A DNA stretch of 59,784 bases from positions 1 to 59,784 of the forward strand of contig JALMLS010000273.1 in the NCBI GenBank assembly GCA_038496445.1. The letters are read 5' to 3'. Numbering within the stretch: the first letter of the stretch is position 1; each line of letters begins with the position of its first letter. Position numbers and translations under genes: made by a program. Below, piece by piece: positions 1 to 12,024 of this stretch. The DNA is from Trichosphaerium sp. ATCC 40318 (taxonomy: Eukaryota; Discosea; Flabellinia; Trichosidae). The notes beneath the pieces were generated by a model. It was not told the DNA's origin. It saw only the letters and a list, made by a program, of their open reading frames with translations, and did no database searches.

Positions 1-753
1 AACGCAAGTAGAAGGACGCAAATAATTATCCAAAGTACTTTTGTAGATGACTTGACGCGAACTTTATCTACTGTCCTTGTTGTATTACCAATACGCGTTT
101 CTGTTCTATTTGACTTTGCGTAGATATCTAGGAACGAAAAATCAATCGTTTCGGTTTTTGACGCGATTAGAAGCCACTAGAAGTATTCCGTAGCGAAAAT
201 AAGACTTGTAAGCAAGAAAAACGCAAAAAACTTTCTTGACAGATTACACGCAATTTAGAAGGCAAACAGTATTAAGGGTTGGTTTTAGCAACGATATAAC
301 GTTAAGATGTCATTGTTTACAAAAAAAATAAAAACAATTGTTTGAACAGTGATCGCAAATTTCCAATTGGTACCTTGCACAAGTGCTGTAGACTCTTCGG
401 CTTGTGTGCCAATACCAACGCCAATATCTTTTATTCTAAAACAATAAGTTTATAAACACTCTCGCACGCGTCAAACGGTACAATGTATCGCATCCAGAGC
501 GTTTTTTACTTACCTTGTGAGGGAGGCGTCCATATCATCGAGCATATTGTCTTGTTTCGCTAGGAGCGTCTTTTGATCGTCTAGTAGATCACGATTGCTG
601 TAATCTACGAGTGTTAATTTACAAAATTTTGATTAAACAATACAGCGCAAATACACGCGTTTACACTATCAACGCACCATTATAATTGGGAGGTGCAGTT
701 GCTCCTGATCCCCAAGCGCGTCCACCGCCGTTCGAGGTACCGTAGTTGGCCAT
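1..753 (-). CDS. Qc-type SNARE protein (partial, runs off the window start)
   Basis: Tail-anchored membrane-fusion protein. I assembled four exons on the minus strand: 753-678, 604-514, 435-374 and 127-1, with donors GTGCGT, GTAAGT and GTACCA. The frame is kept across all three junctions. The product starts MANYGTSNGG, has a short Gly/Pro-rich leader of about 25 residues, then a heptad-patterned SNARE motif (LLAKQDNMLDDMDASLTR, then IKDIGVGIG) and a hydrophobic tail beginning VLWIIICVLLLA at the window edge. Aligned to syntaxin-8-like Qc SNAREs, the central ionic-layer residue, normally Gln, is Ser (in QAEEST). Serine at this layer is known in yeast Sft1, which also lacks an N-terminal domain. 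Bet1/Sft1-type or syntaxin-8-type cannot be decided here. The start is the first ATG of the frame. The gene is divergent from coatomer alpha, 178 bp apart. The C-terminal end and stop lie outside the window. Confidence 0.75.
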
Positions 754-931
754 ACACAAGGTTGTTGAAGCACAATCACGAGTTTGTCAGCCGGCCGTTG
801 AGCTTAATGTCATTTTGTGGTTAAGCTGTTTTGCTACGTAGGCGATTTTTTTTTGTCTCTTCAACCCCAATAAACATACTGCACTCGTAGGGTGTTGTCG
901 TTTAACGTTACATTTAACCAACTCTACGCAC
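754..931. promoter_or_regulatory. Shared divergent promoter region between SNARE and coatomer alpha
   Basis: This 178-bp spacer separates two genes transcribed away from each other and must hold both promoters and 5' untranslated regions. I see no clear TATA box. There is a T8 run near 847 and nothing else distinctive. The assignment is by position only. Confidence 0.35.
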
Positions 932-3900
932 ATGTCTGAGTGGCTGTTATTATTTGAGGCACGACACGCTCTATTGTTTACTGTACGTTACGTATTTACT
1001 GTTTTCAACAGACAAAAAGCAATCGAGTCAAAGGCTTGAGTTTTCACCCTCACCGGCCTTGGATCTTGGCTAGTCTTCACAATGGTGTCATACAGTTGTG
1101 GGACTATCGTATTAAGGCTTTAATTGAACAATTTGAGGAGCATGAGGGTGCGAGATTGGTTTTTTCGCGATCAAAACTGATGACTTCAACAACGCCTTCT
1201 AAGCATTTAACGATGTAGGTCCTGTGCGAGGCGTTTGTTTTCATCACTCCCAACCGCTGTTTGCCTCTGGTGGAGACGATTACAAAATAAAAGTGTGGAA
1301 CTACAAGGAACGCACTTGTTTGTTCACTCTTTTGGGTCATATGGATTATATTCGCACCGTACAATTTCACCACGAATACCCTTGGATTTTAAGCGCTTCT
1401 GACGACCAAACATTACGTCTTTGGAATTGGCAGTCTAGACAGTGTCTATGCGTATTAACAGGTAGGAAACCACCAAAAGTTTTTTATTTTACACCACTAT
1501 TTCCGCGTCGGCCTTTCCTTCGCTTCTTTACAGCCCTGTACGCTTAAATTACTTATAAATACCCCTTAGGACATAACCATTATGTCATGTGTGCAGCGTT
1601 TCATCCAACAGACGATCTTGTTGTATCAGCATCACTAGATCAGTCTATTCGCGTATGGATATCAGCGGTACGTTTAGATTTAAAACAATCAACATTTGAA
1701 TATTTTTTTGGTGAACTTTCTTGCAACGTTGACAGGTTTCATCGCGTTTGTTTTACGTTTGAACAACACTGATGAACGCTTAGGTCTACGTAAAAAGAAT
1801 ATTTCTCCTATGGCTACTGAAGACTCCTTTTCAAACAAACTTCAACCTGATTTATTCGGTGGTACTACAGATGCTATTGTTAAATACGTTCTTGAAGGCC
1901 ATGATCGCGGTGTCAACTGGTAATGTTTTTTTTGACTTTTTGTTCTTTTATTAATTAATAATGTTATTGCTTGTCTAATTGTACGACACCAGGGTTTCTT
2001 TCCATCCTACATTACCATTAATTATTTCTGGATCTGATGATAATCATATTAAATTATGGCGTATGAATGGTACGTTGTTAGCTATTGATAGAGTTTGTAA
2101 TGTTTAATTTTTTTTGCATTTTGAGAAAAGTAATTGCATAACTTACTGTTGTATAGATACAAAAGCTTGGGAAGTAGATACTCTACGTGGTCACTATAAC
2201 AATGTTTCTTCTTGCATATTCCACCCAAGACAAGAAATTATCTTGAGTAACTCTGAAGATAGAGTACGTTTTTTGTTTCAAATTTAGATCAAATTTATTC
2301 CTTTTTTGGGATTGTTTTTATGAAAATTAAGAGCTCTTAAACCGTGTACATCGCATTTTGATCGGTGATACAGCCTCCAAGGAGCTATAGAAAATTTCCT
2401 CAGTCGTATCTTTCAATATGTATGCTCTTATGGCACATGTGTGATAATCGTCCGGATACATAAAATTTATTCAAGAAATCTTTTTTTGTTTTTAGAAAAA
2501 CTGATTAGTTTGCGCCTAATGCGCTTGTTCTATATCGTACGTGAACTGACATTTACTAAGACAATTCGTGTGTGGGATCTAGCAAAGCGTATTTCTATAC
2601 ATCAACCTTACAGACTCGAAAATGATAGATTCTGGATTCTTCAAGCTCACCCAAAACACAACTTATTCGCTGCTGGTCATGATAATGGTATGATCATATT
2701 CAAATTGGAGAAAGAGCGTCCAGCGTATACTACCCATAATGATTCTCTTTACTACATCAAGGACCGTTACATAAGGTACGTGTTTTGTTTCTAAGCAATT
2801 TTTTTTGTACTGACATCACTACTTAGAATCTACGATTTTGAATCCGCTAGAGACATTCCTCTAGTATCTATTAGAGCATCTAAAACGCCACGATGCGTGT
2901 CTTATAATCCAGCTGAACGAACTGTTATTCTAAGGTTAGTGACACCACAAAGAGCGGATTAAGCGCTTTGTTTAATTTACACTTTTTTTGATACGTGAAA
3001 TTAATTAATTTTTATCTAGTTACCCTGGCGATGGTCACTACGCTATTCATCAATTACCAAAAGATCAGAATGGTGGCGCTGGAGAACCACAAAAAGGAGC
3101 TGGTTTAGCTGCCGTTTGGGTCGCTCGTAATCGATTTGTTGTATTGGATAAAACAGGCAAACTGTATATTAAAAATTTGAATAATGAGGTAACCAAAAAG
3201 TGTGATCCTCCACAACCAACAGATATGATCTTCCCAGCGCATACAGGTATGATGTCTTTTTATTGCTTTAAATTTTGGATAAAGTTTATGAATAACCAAT
3301 TCTTTTAAGGTTCTGTTCTTTTGCGTTCTGATGATAGAGTTACTTTGTTTGATGTTCAAAAACGTCAGTCACTCGGTGAATTAGTAGCGCCTAATGTCAA
3401 GTTCGTATTGTGGTCTAGTAACGATAAAAACGCAAAGGTTGCACTCTTGTGTAAAGACAGTACGTGTTTTTTCGTCTTGATTTTTTTTTTCTTTGATTTG
3501 ATATTTTTCTCACTGATTTTTTCTTTAGCTGTCATTATTTCTAATAGAAAGATGGAGTCTCTTTGCGTTGTTCATGAGGTTATGAAAATCAAGAGCGGTG
3601 TATGGGATTCTAGAGGCATTTTTATTTACAACACAAAGAGTCACATTAAGGTATTCTTTTTTGGATGAGCTTGCTTTCGGTCAGGTTATTAACTTTTATT
3701 TAGTACTTGTTGCCTACAGGTGATAGAGGTATTATCCGTACACTTGATGTACCAATCTACATTACTGCTATCAAAGGAAACCGTGTATTCTGCCTTGACA
3801 GAGACGTTAAGAACAGGTGCGCATAGTTTTTTATAATTATTTTTTGTTCTCGAATATTAAATGTTTATAAAGGTCTATTACAATCGATATGACAGAGTGC

Positions 3901-6434
3901 ATGTTTAAATACTACATCAACCATGGAAAATTCCGAGAGGTTAGGAAGATGGTTAAAGGATCTAACCTTATTGGTCAATCGATTATTGCCTACTTGCAAA
4001 AGAAGGTACGTATTGGGCGTTTGTTTTAACCAACTACAGTTTGTATATTTTTTTTGATCAAGATGCAAAGTTTGCTTACTTATTACTCATATAGGGGTTC
4101 CCAGAGGTTGCCTTGTACTTTGTAAAGGATGAAAAGACACGTTTAAGTCTTGCTCTTGAGTGTGGTAACCTTGATGTTGCGTTTGATGCTGCCAAGAAAC
4201 TTGATGATAAAGGATGTTGGGAACGTCTCGGAAATGAGGCTCTGATGCAAGGTAATAACTCTTATAATGTTATACAACGTGTTCTGACTTCTCTTAAAGG
4301 TAATCACGCTATTGTTGAAGTAGCTTACCAAAAAACAATGAATTTCGAACGTTTATCATTCCTTTACCTTATAACTGGTAACACCAAGAAGATAAAGGCT
4401 ATGCTCCGAATAGCAAACCTTAATAACAATATTATGGCTAGATTCCATAATAGTTTATATTTGGGTGATGTTCAGTCCAGAGTGAAGCTTCTAGAGGATG
4501 TTGGACAATACAACCTTGCTTATCTTACAGCTAGCACTCATGGTCTTGAAGACGCTGATCGTCTTGCTAAGGTTATTCAGCATGTACAAGCAAAGAGAAA
4601 AGGAATTACATTAAGCCCTGAGGGTGAAGAAGGAGGTGTCACGGAATTGCCACCTGCTGATTTGCCTAAAGTTTTGAATTCTCCGAAACTGTTGATTCCA
4701 CCTGTTCCTATTATGCGCTTAGAGGAGAGTAACTGGCCTCTTCTTTCTAAGGAGGAGAATCCATTTGCTGTCATGTTGAAACAGCAAGAAGCTCCAGGTC
4801 AGATGGAGATTCCTGCTCAACCTGTTGAAGAAGAGCCATCGTATATGCAAGAAGAAGATCAACAATCATCTGCTGTTGATGATACTGATCCTTGGAAGAT
4901 TGGTGATGATATTGGTGATGATGTTGACCCTGATCTTTGGGGTGATGACCTTGGTTTTGATATCCCTGATATGGATGCAAAGGTAGAAGGACAGGTATGT
5001 GTTAACAAAACAATTGTTTTTTCTTTCTTTTTTTTCGTTTACTGATTTTTCTTTTTTAGGATGACGTTCCAGAGGAGAACTTTGTTAGAGCGCCAAGACC
5101 TGGAACTACTACTCCACAACTTTGGGTTGTTAATTCTAGTCTTGCTGCTGATCATGTTGCTGCTGGACAGTTTGAGAGCGCTATGAAGGTACCGACTCTT
5201 TTTAGTTTTTTTTTTTCCCCTTTCTGCTTACGTTTTTGATTACTTATGTTCTTCTTTAGTTGCTCAATTCTCAAATTGGTATTGTCAATTTCGCTCCTAT
5301 GAAAGGGCACTTTATGTCGTTGTACTCTAGTTCTAATGTTCAACACTGGGGTTTGCCTAGCTTGAAGCCATTCACTACGTACCTACAGCGTGAATTCAAT
5401 GCTAGTAAACGTATTGCCAAGCCTTTGATATACTCTGAGTTACAGCACCAGATGGGTAGCCTTCGTGAAGGTTACTTGCTCACAACACAAGCTAAATTCC
5501 AACAAGCTTGCGTGGTGTACCAGGTATGTACTGTTTTTTTTGCGATACAAGTTCGTTGATTTTTTTTGCTGATTTTTTTGTGTGTAGAGTATTCTTACGA
5601 AGCTTCCTCTTCTTGTTGTTGATTCTCCTGATGAAGTGGATCAAGTTAAAGAACTTATTAGCATCTGTCGCGAGTATACAACTGGATTGGTTATTGAGCT
5701 TAAGAGAAGGGTATGTTTGTTAAGTTTTTTTCATGAAATATGTTCGTTATCATTCTTTAATATCTTATTTAGGAGGTCATGTCAGACAGGAGCAAACCAC
5801 AACCTGTTCGTGCAGCAGAACTTGCAGCCTTATTTACACACTGTAACTTGCAACCAGGCCATTTGATGTTGTGTCTACGCTCAGCGGTACATTTTTTTTC
5901 GGCAGTCTTTGCACTTCTTTTTTTCTTTTTTGTTTGTTGGCTTGTTTTTACTAATTTTTCTTTCTTTTTTAGGCTAATATATGCGTGAAAATAAAGAACT
6001 TTGCAACTGCTCACGCTTTTGCAACACGGCTACTTGAGCTTAATCCAAAAACTGATGTTTTACGATGGGTTAAGAAGGTTATCCATCATTGTGAGCAAAA
6101 CCAACTTAAAGAGTCTTGTGCTATGGATTATGATGGTAGAAACCCATTTGTTATTTGCTCTGGGTCTTTTACTCCTATTTACCGTGGATCTGATAGTGTT
6201 AAGTGTGGTTATTGCCAAGCAACCTACAAACCAGAATTCAAAGGCAAATTATGTAGAATCTGTCGTATTGCCAGGATTGGTGCTAAGTGTAGTGGTACGC
6301 ACTTTTTTTTTTGTTTTTGGAAAGATGTCTTTGTTCATATTTTTTTTTCTGATTTTTTTCTTCTTTTTTTCTTTTACGCCTCTCTTTTCTTCGTACTCAT
6401 TTTTTTTTTCACATTAGGATTACAAGTGTATTAG
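932..6434 (+). CDS. COPA: Coatomer subunit alpha (COPI vesicle coat)
   Basis: Largest subunit of the COPI coat, which retrieves cargo from Golgi to ER. About 21 exons: 1012-1147, 1219-1461, 1570-1667, 1784-1919, 1993-2069, 2157-2263, 2561-2775, 2827-2934, 3020-3246, 3310-3459, 3529-3650, 3704-3816, 3873-4005, 4095-4994, 5060-5188, 5260-5523, 5588-5710, 5773-5886, 5973-6294, 6418-6434, plus a first coding exon from 932. N-terminal WD40 repeats ([45 protein letters not shown]) are followed by the alpha-solenoid ([27 protein letters not shown]), an acidic linker at about 4800-4990 and the C-terminal Cys-containing domain ([20 protein letters not shown]). Length and order match the family. Oddities: the first intron needs a GC donor to give the conserved FETKS; one G is missing near 1656-1660, breaking the frame inside WDIS; the intron 2264-2560 is about 300 nt, far longer than the rest. 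An AATAAA-type signal lies near 6506. Confidence 0.93.
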
Positions 6435-6654
6435 TTACAGTTATTTTAAAACACATATATGGCCAGAACTTGGATTTTTAAAACGTGTGCTTTGCTGTTC
6501 TCATAATAAAAGTTTATTTGTACAGACTTTCTTTGTTTTAAGATGACTCAAAGAGAACTTTTATTCAAATAATATGTGACATTTGTGGTTATTGTACCAC
6601 TTCCTGTATTCTCTTTCTTGTTTATATTAATGAAAGTATACTTGCTCTTCAATT

Positions 6655-7115
6655 TAGCGCTAGTACCAAATCTTATACTCTCCTTGTTTTTTGGCATTGA
6701 CATGGCTCTGTAATGCGGAATTTACACCTCGTAAAGGAATATTATTACCATATTTTTAATCACGTGCATCACAGTGTCTAAGTGTAGAATTAATCTTTCA
6801 GTTTCTAGTTGTAAATGAACCCAGCAAAGTGCGTTAGAACGCTTGCAGATACTCAGCACGCTGTTTTTGCTTGCAGAATTTCCTATGTTCTCAGTATGGT
6901 AGTAGCAATGCTTCTGCGCTTGTGTTATGCAGTGGTAGCCGTACTGCTTTCAGCCATGATTTTGTACAGTCGCTAGTAGCGCTATTGACCATTCTTGTAC
7001 CACTCCTTATAGTCTCCTTCTTTTATGCCATTATACAGCGTCTTCAATAGACCGTTCTCATACCAATCCTTGTACTCTCTATCTAGTACACCATGTTCCC
7101 AGCACACTAGAGTTA
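6655..7115 (-). pseudogene. Decayed MORN-repeat (YwqK-like) gene
   Basis: On the minus strand from about 7110 a frame reads WEHGVLDREYKDWYENG, then IKEGDYKEWYKNGQ and a stop. Near 6670-6710 a separate piece reads HVNAKKQGEYKIWY and a stop. These match the repeat unit of the intact gene at 40.2-41.3 kb (WKHGVQHGECKEWYDNGQ, GEYKEWHENGQ). The stretch between the pieces, including a possible WYHTEN at about 6900, is not open in one frame and no start is visible. I read this as the relic of a paralogue of the intact MORN gene. The rest of 6435-7303 holds the coatomer 3' end and no other gene I can support. Confidence 0.7.
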
Positions 7116-7303
7116 CAAGAGCAAAGAACCAGCTAGGTCTTTATGAAATATTTTTAACGTCACATGACGAACACGTGTCATTTTATATTTTTAAAGTACT
7201 CATGCTAACTGCTTGTACACGCCAAAAAAAACAACATATTCAAACTACGTGAACAATATTTTAACATAGGCAGTTTGAAATGAGATGTGTGGGTAAAGTT
7301 TAT

Positions 7304-8312
7304 TTAATCTTCTTCACAAGGTCCTTGGGAGGTAATATCCAATTTGTAGAATCTGACTGTAGCAAACTGACCACCAGAATTTGCTTGTAAGTAGGCACCA
7401 GCCTTGAAGTAGTTTGTGAAGCTGCTCCAGTATCCGCCCACACTTACATCCAGTTCTTTATCGCCATCGAGGTACACTTTGAGGCGTCCGTTGTCAGCCT
7501 ACAAGTTAGATGTTAATCAAAACAACCAGCGTAATACCGAAGACGTACATGTATCTCCATATCAAAACGACCATTTCCAACGCTGCCCAAGTTAACCTTA
7601 AGTTTGTGTTAGTTGTATTTCCGAACAATCACCGGTTACTATTACATACCTTTGGAGCATCATCACCGTCTCTGTTTTTCTTATACAAAGCGTAGATGTT
7701 CCCGTTTGATTCCCATTGAATTTTTATCAGAGGTGGGGCGTCAAATGCGTGAATTTGAAGTACAACAACTTTGTTGGCATCAGTTTTGGCACTATCAACT
7801 TTGAGCGTTGCTTTCATCACGTTTTTATCAGATATGTGCCAATTCTAACAAGGAAAACAGAGCATTAGATTAAGTTTAATAGAGTTGTTTGAGTACATAG
7901 TTATCGTCGCCTGGGTTGCAGAGTTGACGTAGCTCAGATCTTGGGTAGCTTGATCCACTCGTTGTTCCGCCATTTGAAGGACAATAGAACGTCATCGATC
8001 CATCGCCTCCAGTGTAAAAGTACTTGGAAGTGTACGTGCGTAGCTAAAGGTAATGTTACAATGGCATGATTGTGGGGAGAAAGGGAGAAATAGTTAAAGC
8101 AGTCGTACTTGAGAAGGTGATCTTTCACTTGCTGATGAATCAGGAAGTGTTATCTTCCAGTTGCTGAGATCGAAGTTTTCTCCAGGTGTTTTGTTAGTGT
8201 CTAGCGCAGTAACTTGCGTGAGGAAGAGTATCACACAAAGAGATAAAGCAATCCAGTTCTGGGTATACTGTGAGATAAAGAGATAGAAGAACGGAAATTT
8301 GCTCTGTACCAT
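7304..8312 (-). CDS. Secreted alginate lyase, polysaccharide lyase family 7
   Basis: Cleaves alginate, the uronic-acid polymer of brown algae, by beta-elimination. Six exons on the minus strand: 8312-8310 (the ATG alone), 8258-8109, 8043-7897, 7844-7650, 7596-7549, 7498-7304; every junction keeps the frame. After the ATG comes a signal peptide (NWIALSLCVILFLTQVTA), then the mature protein. The three PL7 hallmark motifs are present: YPRSELR (the R-T/S-E-L-R type, substrate binding), LQIHAFD (the Q-I-H type, catalytic His) and YFKAGAYLQ (catalytic Tyr region). The mature part is about 230 residues, normal for a single-domain PL7 enzyme. It ends CEED with no membrane tail, so it should be released. 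A paralogue with all five introns at the same places lies at 53172-54430. Substrate choice (guluronate or mannuronate) cannot be told with certainty; QIH rather than QVH is often linked to guluronate or mixed activity. Confidence 0.9.
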
Positions 8313-9612
8313 TTTTCCGCTTGTATTGTTTAGTGTTTGAAAACTTGAGTAGAATGATTCGCAAGTAACTTTATCATACGCTAGTGTGCATGAAAATCAC
8401 ATTATATAGCGGGTAAATTAATATAACGAGACCGACTCAAGTAAAAGTGAAAATCTCTTGGGAATATTGTATGATAAAAAAAAACCATTTCCACTTTTCC
8501 AAACTTACAGATTTTCCCATTCGCCCCCTACTCATAATAAAAAAATTTAATGGTTATTCAAAGGGTAAGATGCAATGTGATCAGATGATTGAGTGGTTGT
8601 ACTAAAATGACAGCACAGTATCAACATTAAAAAGTTGGAAGTTATTTCAACTATCGGCCAAAAATTCCGCAATTTTCACTATTACAGTTTCACGCACCAT
8701 CTCATGTTTAGTTTTGTTTCACTTTGTTTCGCTTGAGTACCTTGGAAATAAGTCGGTGGTACAGAAATACAACAGAGTTGAGAGCGGGGTTTTATTTTTT
8801 CCGCACATGGAGGTTGTGAAAAGAGTTTACAATAGCGCTTGTACAGCAAAGATTTCCAGACAATTTAATGGAAACGCGCTCGTTGTGAGATTCACAAAAT
8901 AATCTAGGCTAGCGCTAGATAGTTTCTACCCGAATCACAAAATAATCTAGCGCTTGCCATTTGCACGTGGAGGCGACGTTTAAAGATAGAGGCTACTTTT
9001 ATTTACTCTTTTTCTATATCTTGAAGTACAACATTCAAGCCACAGACGCTATATAGCGTCATTTCTCGAATTCTCGCGAAACACGTTAATTCTCGGATTA
9101 TTAACTGAATATCTTCATGTTGCGACATCAGGCACAGGCCAACGTGATAGTACAAATGCTGAACAACTTCAACTAAAAAAGTGTCAAAAAAAAATAGCAA
9201 TCCACAGTACAACGCAAAGGTGGTTGAACTAGAAAGAACTAGTCACGTGACCAAACCGAAACCACTTTAAATGGGTTAGATGCATACGTGCAAGTTTCTA
9301 CAGAGGAAAAATCCCACCGTTTGCCTTTGTGAACACTCCACAGGTGTTTCTCTATCCACATTATATGAACATTTGAATCAGGATGAGTAATTCGGATGAG
9401 GAGCACACGCATTTAAAGTTGGTGTCGGAATATCTCTTTAGTGAGCTTGTTGTGGTGTGGGAGTAAGTCCTGAACACTTATGTAGGACAAGTTTATTTAT
9501 TCACTTTGATACATTACGTTCTGAAATGCATGCTGCTTTAAAGAAAAAACAAGCATTACAAACTACATTAGAAATAAGAAATAAGAATAAGAGAGGAAAA
9601 CACTTGTTACTA
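8313..9612. other. Intergenic stretch without a supported gene
   Basis: Several short ORFs occur here, including a 69-codon one on the minus strand at 9003-9212 and a plus-strand ATG at about 9383 that runs 27 codons. None shows a recognisable domain or a convincing exon structure. The sequence GTCACGTGAC-like near 9243 is one of the many CACGTG sites in the window. The first 100 bp should hold the lyase promoter. Confidence 0.5.
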
Positions 9613-10532
9613 TCAGATATTGTCTTTCAATGATTCTAAATTACATAGTAATCTTGCTTTGTGTAAGGTGTATGTTTCCTTTTTTTGAATCCAAGAAATA
9701 CCTAATGCATCAGCGTTTTCTTTTTTAATGTTTGTATTCTTGTAGCCTTCATAGATTGTTATGGATTTAAGTGACTTTAAGTACAAACATGAGTTTGTGA
9801 GTTTATCACAATTATGAAGTTCTAGATGTTCAAGATTTACCAAATTCATCAACCCTGAGTCAGTTATATCACTATTAGTCAAAAATAAATGCTTGACATT
9901 TATCAATGATTTCATTCCATCATCTGTAATTTGACGTCCCTCTAAGATATGAACTACTTGGGCATTGTTGAGATGCTGTAGATAAGATTCTTTTGGGTTT
10001 ATAAGTGATATTTCTTGTACGTCCTTTATAGCCTTTATTCCTCAACAGTGATATACCGACAACTTAATAATCTAATACTATGAACACCTTTTAGAGCCTT
10101 CAATGAAACATCTGTTAAGTCTGTTTGGTTTAAGTAAATTGTATGAAGTGCTCCTCCTTGTGCTAGTGTGACAATACACTCATCTGTGACGCTTGTTGTT
10201 GTGCCAGTAAAAGATATTGTGTGAGCCCCACCAAGGCAAGCCAAGTCCCTTTTTGATAGTGGATCAAATGAACACCAAAATATAGTTATTACAGTGTTTT
10301 TAAGTAAAGGACTGCCTTTGAGACGGCGACAATCTGCTGAGCTTTTTATTTTGATTCTTTCTAAGCCAATATTGTTATAAATGATATTATTAAAAAGATG
10401 AGAGACTGTAAAAGCTGTTATACGATCTTTTCGTTCTAAGTTGCGTAGAATATGCGTTAATATCTCTGGCGGTAGCTCTTGGAGTGGGTAAAGTACATTT
10501 ATTGGTCCTGGGTAAGGTTTGGTGGCCATCAC
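9613..10532 (-). CDS. F-box/LRR protein with one frameshift
   Basis: Probable substrate adaptor of an SCF ubiquitin ligase. The N-terminus (LQELPPEILTHILRNLERKD) is a clear F-box; it is followed by leucine-rich repeats of the amn1/FBXL type (LTDVSLKALKGVHSIRL, ITDDGMKSLINVKHLFL, ITDSGLMNLVNLEHLEL). It is single-exon and begins at ATG 10532. The frame breaks near 10037-10041: the first frame ends ITVEE-stop, while the other frame carries on at once with GIKAIKDVQEISL, so one base is missing where the repeat consensus has D-E-G. The second part ends at TGA 9613-9615. This is either a young pseudogene or an assembly error. The repeat style (KALxGVHxI) matches the gene at 25005-26273, its likely paralogue. 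Confidence 0.8.
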
Positions 10533-10830
10533 GTAGAATATATTCCAGAAAACTAAGTCACCCTAATTCATTGAAAACGGCTGTTTAAGATGGCTCTAGC
10601 TAGAGTTACAAAGTCTACCAGTAACGAGTTCCTGAAGAAATATGTACTCTTTACACTTTGTTAAGCAGTAGAGTCACGTGCACTACCTCTAGGGAGCTGT
10701 ATATACCAATTGTTCTCAAGCCTGTCACGTTGTCAAGCTTTTACCACTAAGACGTTAACAATATGGCTATTTACTTTACCTTTGTAACACCACACCTAGC
10801 ATTAATAAAAAATACAAATACTTTATTTTT

Positions 10831-11887
10831 TCAGCGTCCAGTGCTCTTAGAGACTCTTCTTTTTTTGCTTTTTTTTGGTGTAGAAGAGTTACGTCTTCTC
10901 TTTTGTATTTTCTTTTTTGGTTGCACAAAATCATCCTCTTCATCTTGTTCTTCATCATCACTTTTGTCAACTTCCATTGCATCTTCATCTTGGCTATATT
11001 CGTCTTCATCAGATGATTGCTCATTAGACTCTATTACATACAGTCAATAACGATAACAGAAAGAAGATTGGTTTCAAAAAAAAGGGAAGAAAGATGCTTA
11101 CCTTCTTCGGAGGATTCTTCAAATTCTTCTTCTTCATCTTCTGATGTGTCACTGATTAGCTCATCTTCTTGGTCTTGTATTCTTTCTTCTAAAGAAGCAA
11201 TAGTTTTCTATTGTAACACAAGAGTAAGCAACCAGCAGAAAGATATTGTAATCAAAAAACGGCTGATAGACCTTTACATCTACGCGAAGCAATTCGTCTA
11301 CGCGCATATGTGGACTACATATGATTTTTTACGTATTACTCGAGTAGTGGATGTTGTTTTTTTGAAGAAAAATAATTTGATTTTCCAGCTGGGATTGTTG
11401 GTGCAAGTGTGAAGCCACATGCCGACTAATTTTTAAAAATACAAGCTTTGTAGTTTGGTATTATTCATACCTTGCGTTTATCAATAGTTTTCCTCAAAGA
11501 TTTTTGTTTGGCACGCTCAACCTCTATCGCTCTTCTGTATTGAGAAATTCTCCTCTTTTTTGTTTCTTCCTGGATTTAGATCACCAGTAGTTAGTTATAT
11601 AAATATATTACATCTTCCACTACGTACAAGTCTTATACGAGAAGATGCTTCAAGAGCATTTGTAAAGGCTTCCTGTAAGTAAAAGTTAAAAGCGACTCAA
11701 AAAAACAACAAAACACGTGAGAACTTTTTGGGAAGTTGGAGTAATCAGGACACCCTGTTGGGCATCATCTCCCTTGTATTTCGTAGCAAAAAATGTCAAT
11801 ATTTTACTCAAGCAGCGAGTGATAATTTCCTTTTATGAACAAGTGGCGTACATAAAAGTCGACGTCTTCGAGGGTTATACCGCTCAT
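10831..11887 (-). CDS. Small charged, probably nuclear protein of unknown function
   Basis: Not recognised. From the minus strand I assemble exons 11672-11628, 11569-11471, 11207-11102 and 11030-10831 with consistent phases, preceded by one or two less certain exons starting at ATG 11887-11885 (MSGITLEDVDFY). The middle is a basic helix likely to form a coiled coil (VERAKQKSLRKTIDKRK, IASLEERIQDQEDEL), then a Glu/Asp/Ser-rich acidic stretch, then a Lys/Arg-rich tail (QPKKKIQKRRR, KKSKKRRVSK) that looks like a nuclear localisation signal. It stops at TGA 10831-10833. Linking the ATG exon to the next one in frame would need a 22-nt intron (GTACGC...AAAAG). The gene is divergent from the small gene at 12025, 137 bp away. 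A chromatin or nucleolar role is a guess from composition alone. Confidence 0.6.
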
Positions 11888-12024
11888 TTTGCTTAAAACC
11901 TACACTGGTATTGAGTATTTGCTTAGATATATAGTAAAAGCGGCGATTTAATTTCGTTTGAAGCGTGTCAGAATACGCGTCGTTATAGAAATAAATAAAA
12001 GCCGATTTTTAAGGCGATAGACGC

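Noticed and set aside
1104..1373. Minus-strand ORF in the coatomer gene
   Set aside because: Antisense to conserved WD40 exons.
8714..9212. Short ORFs on both strands between the first lyase and the F-box/LRR gene
   Set aside because: No domain, no consistent exon chain and ordinary length for chance frames in AT-rich DNA.
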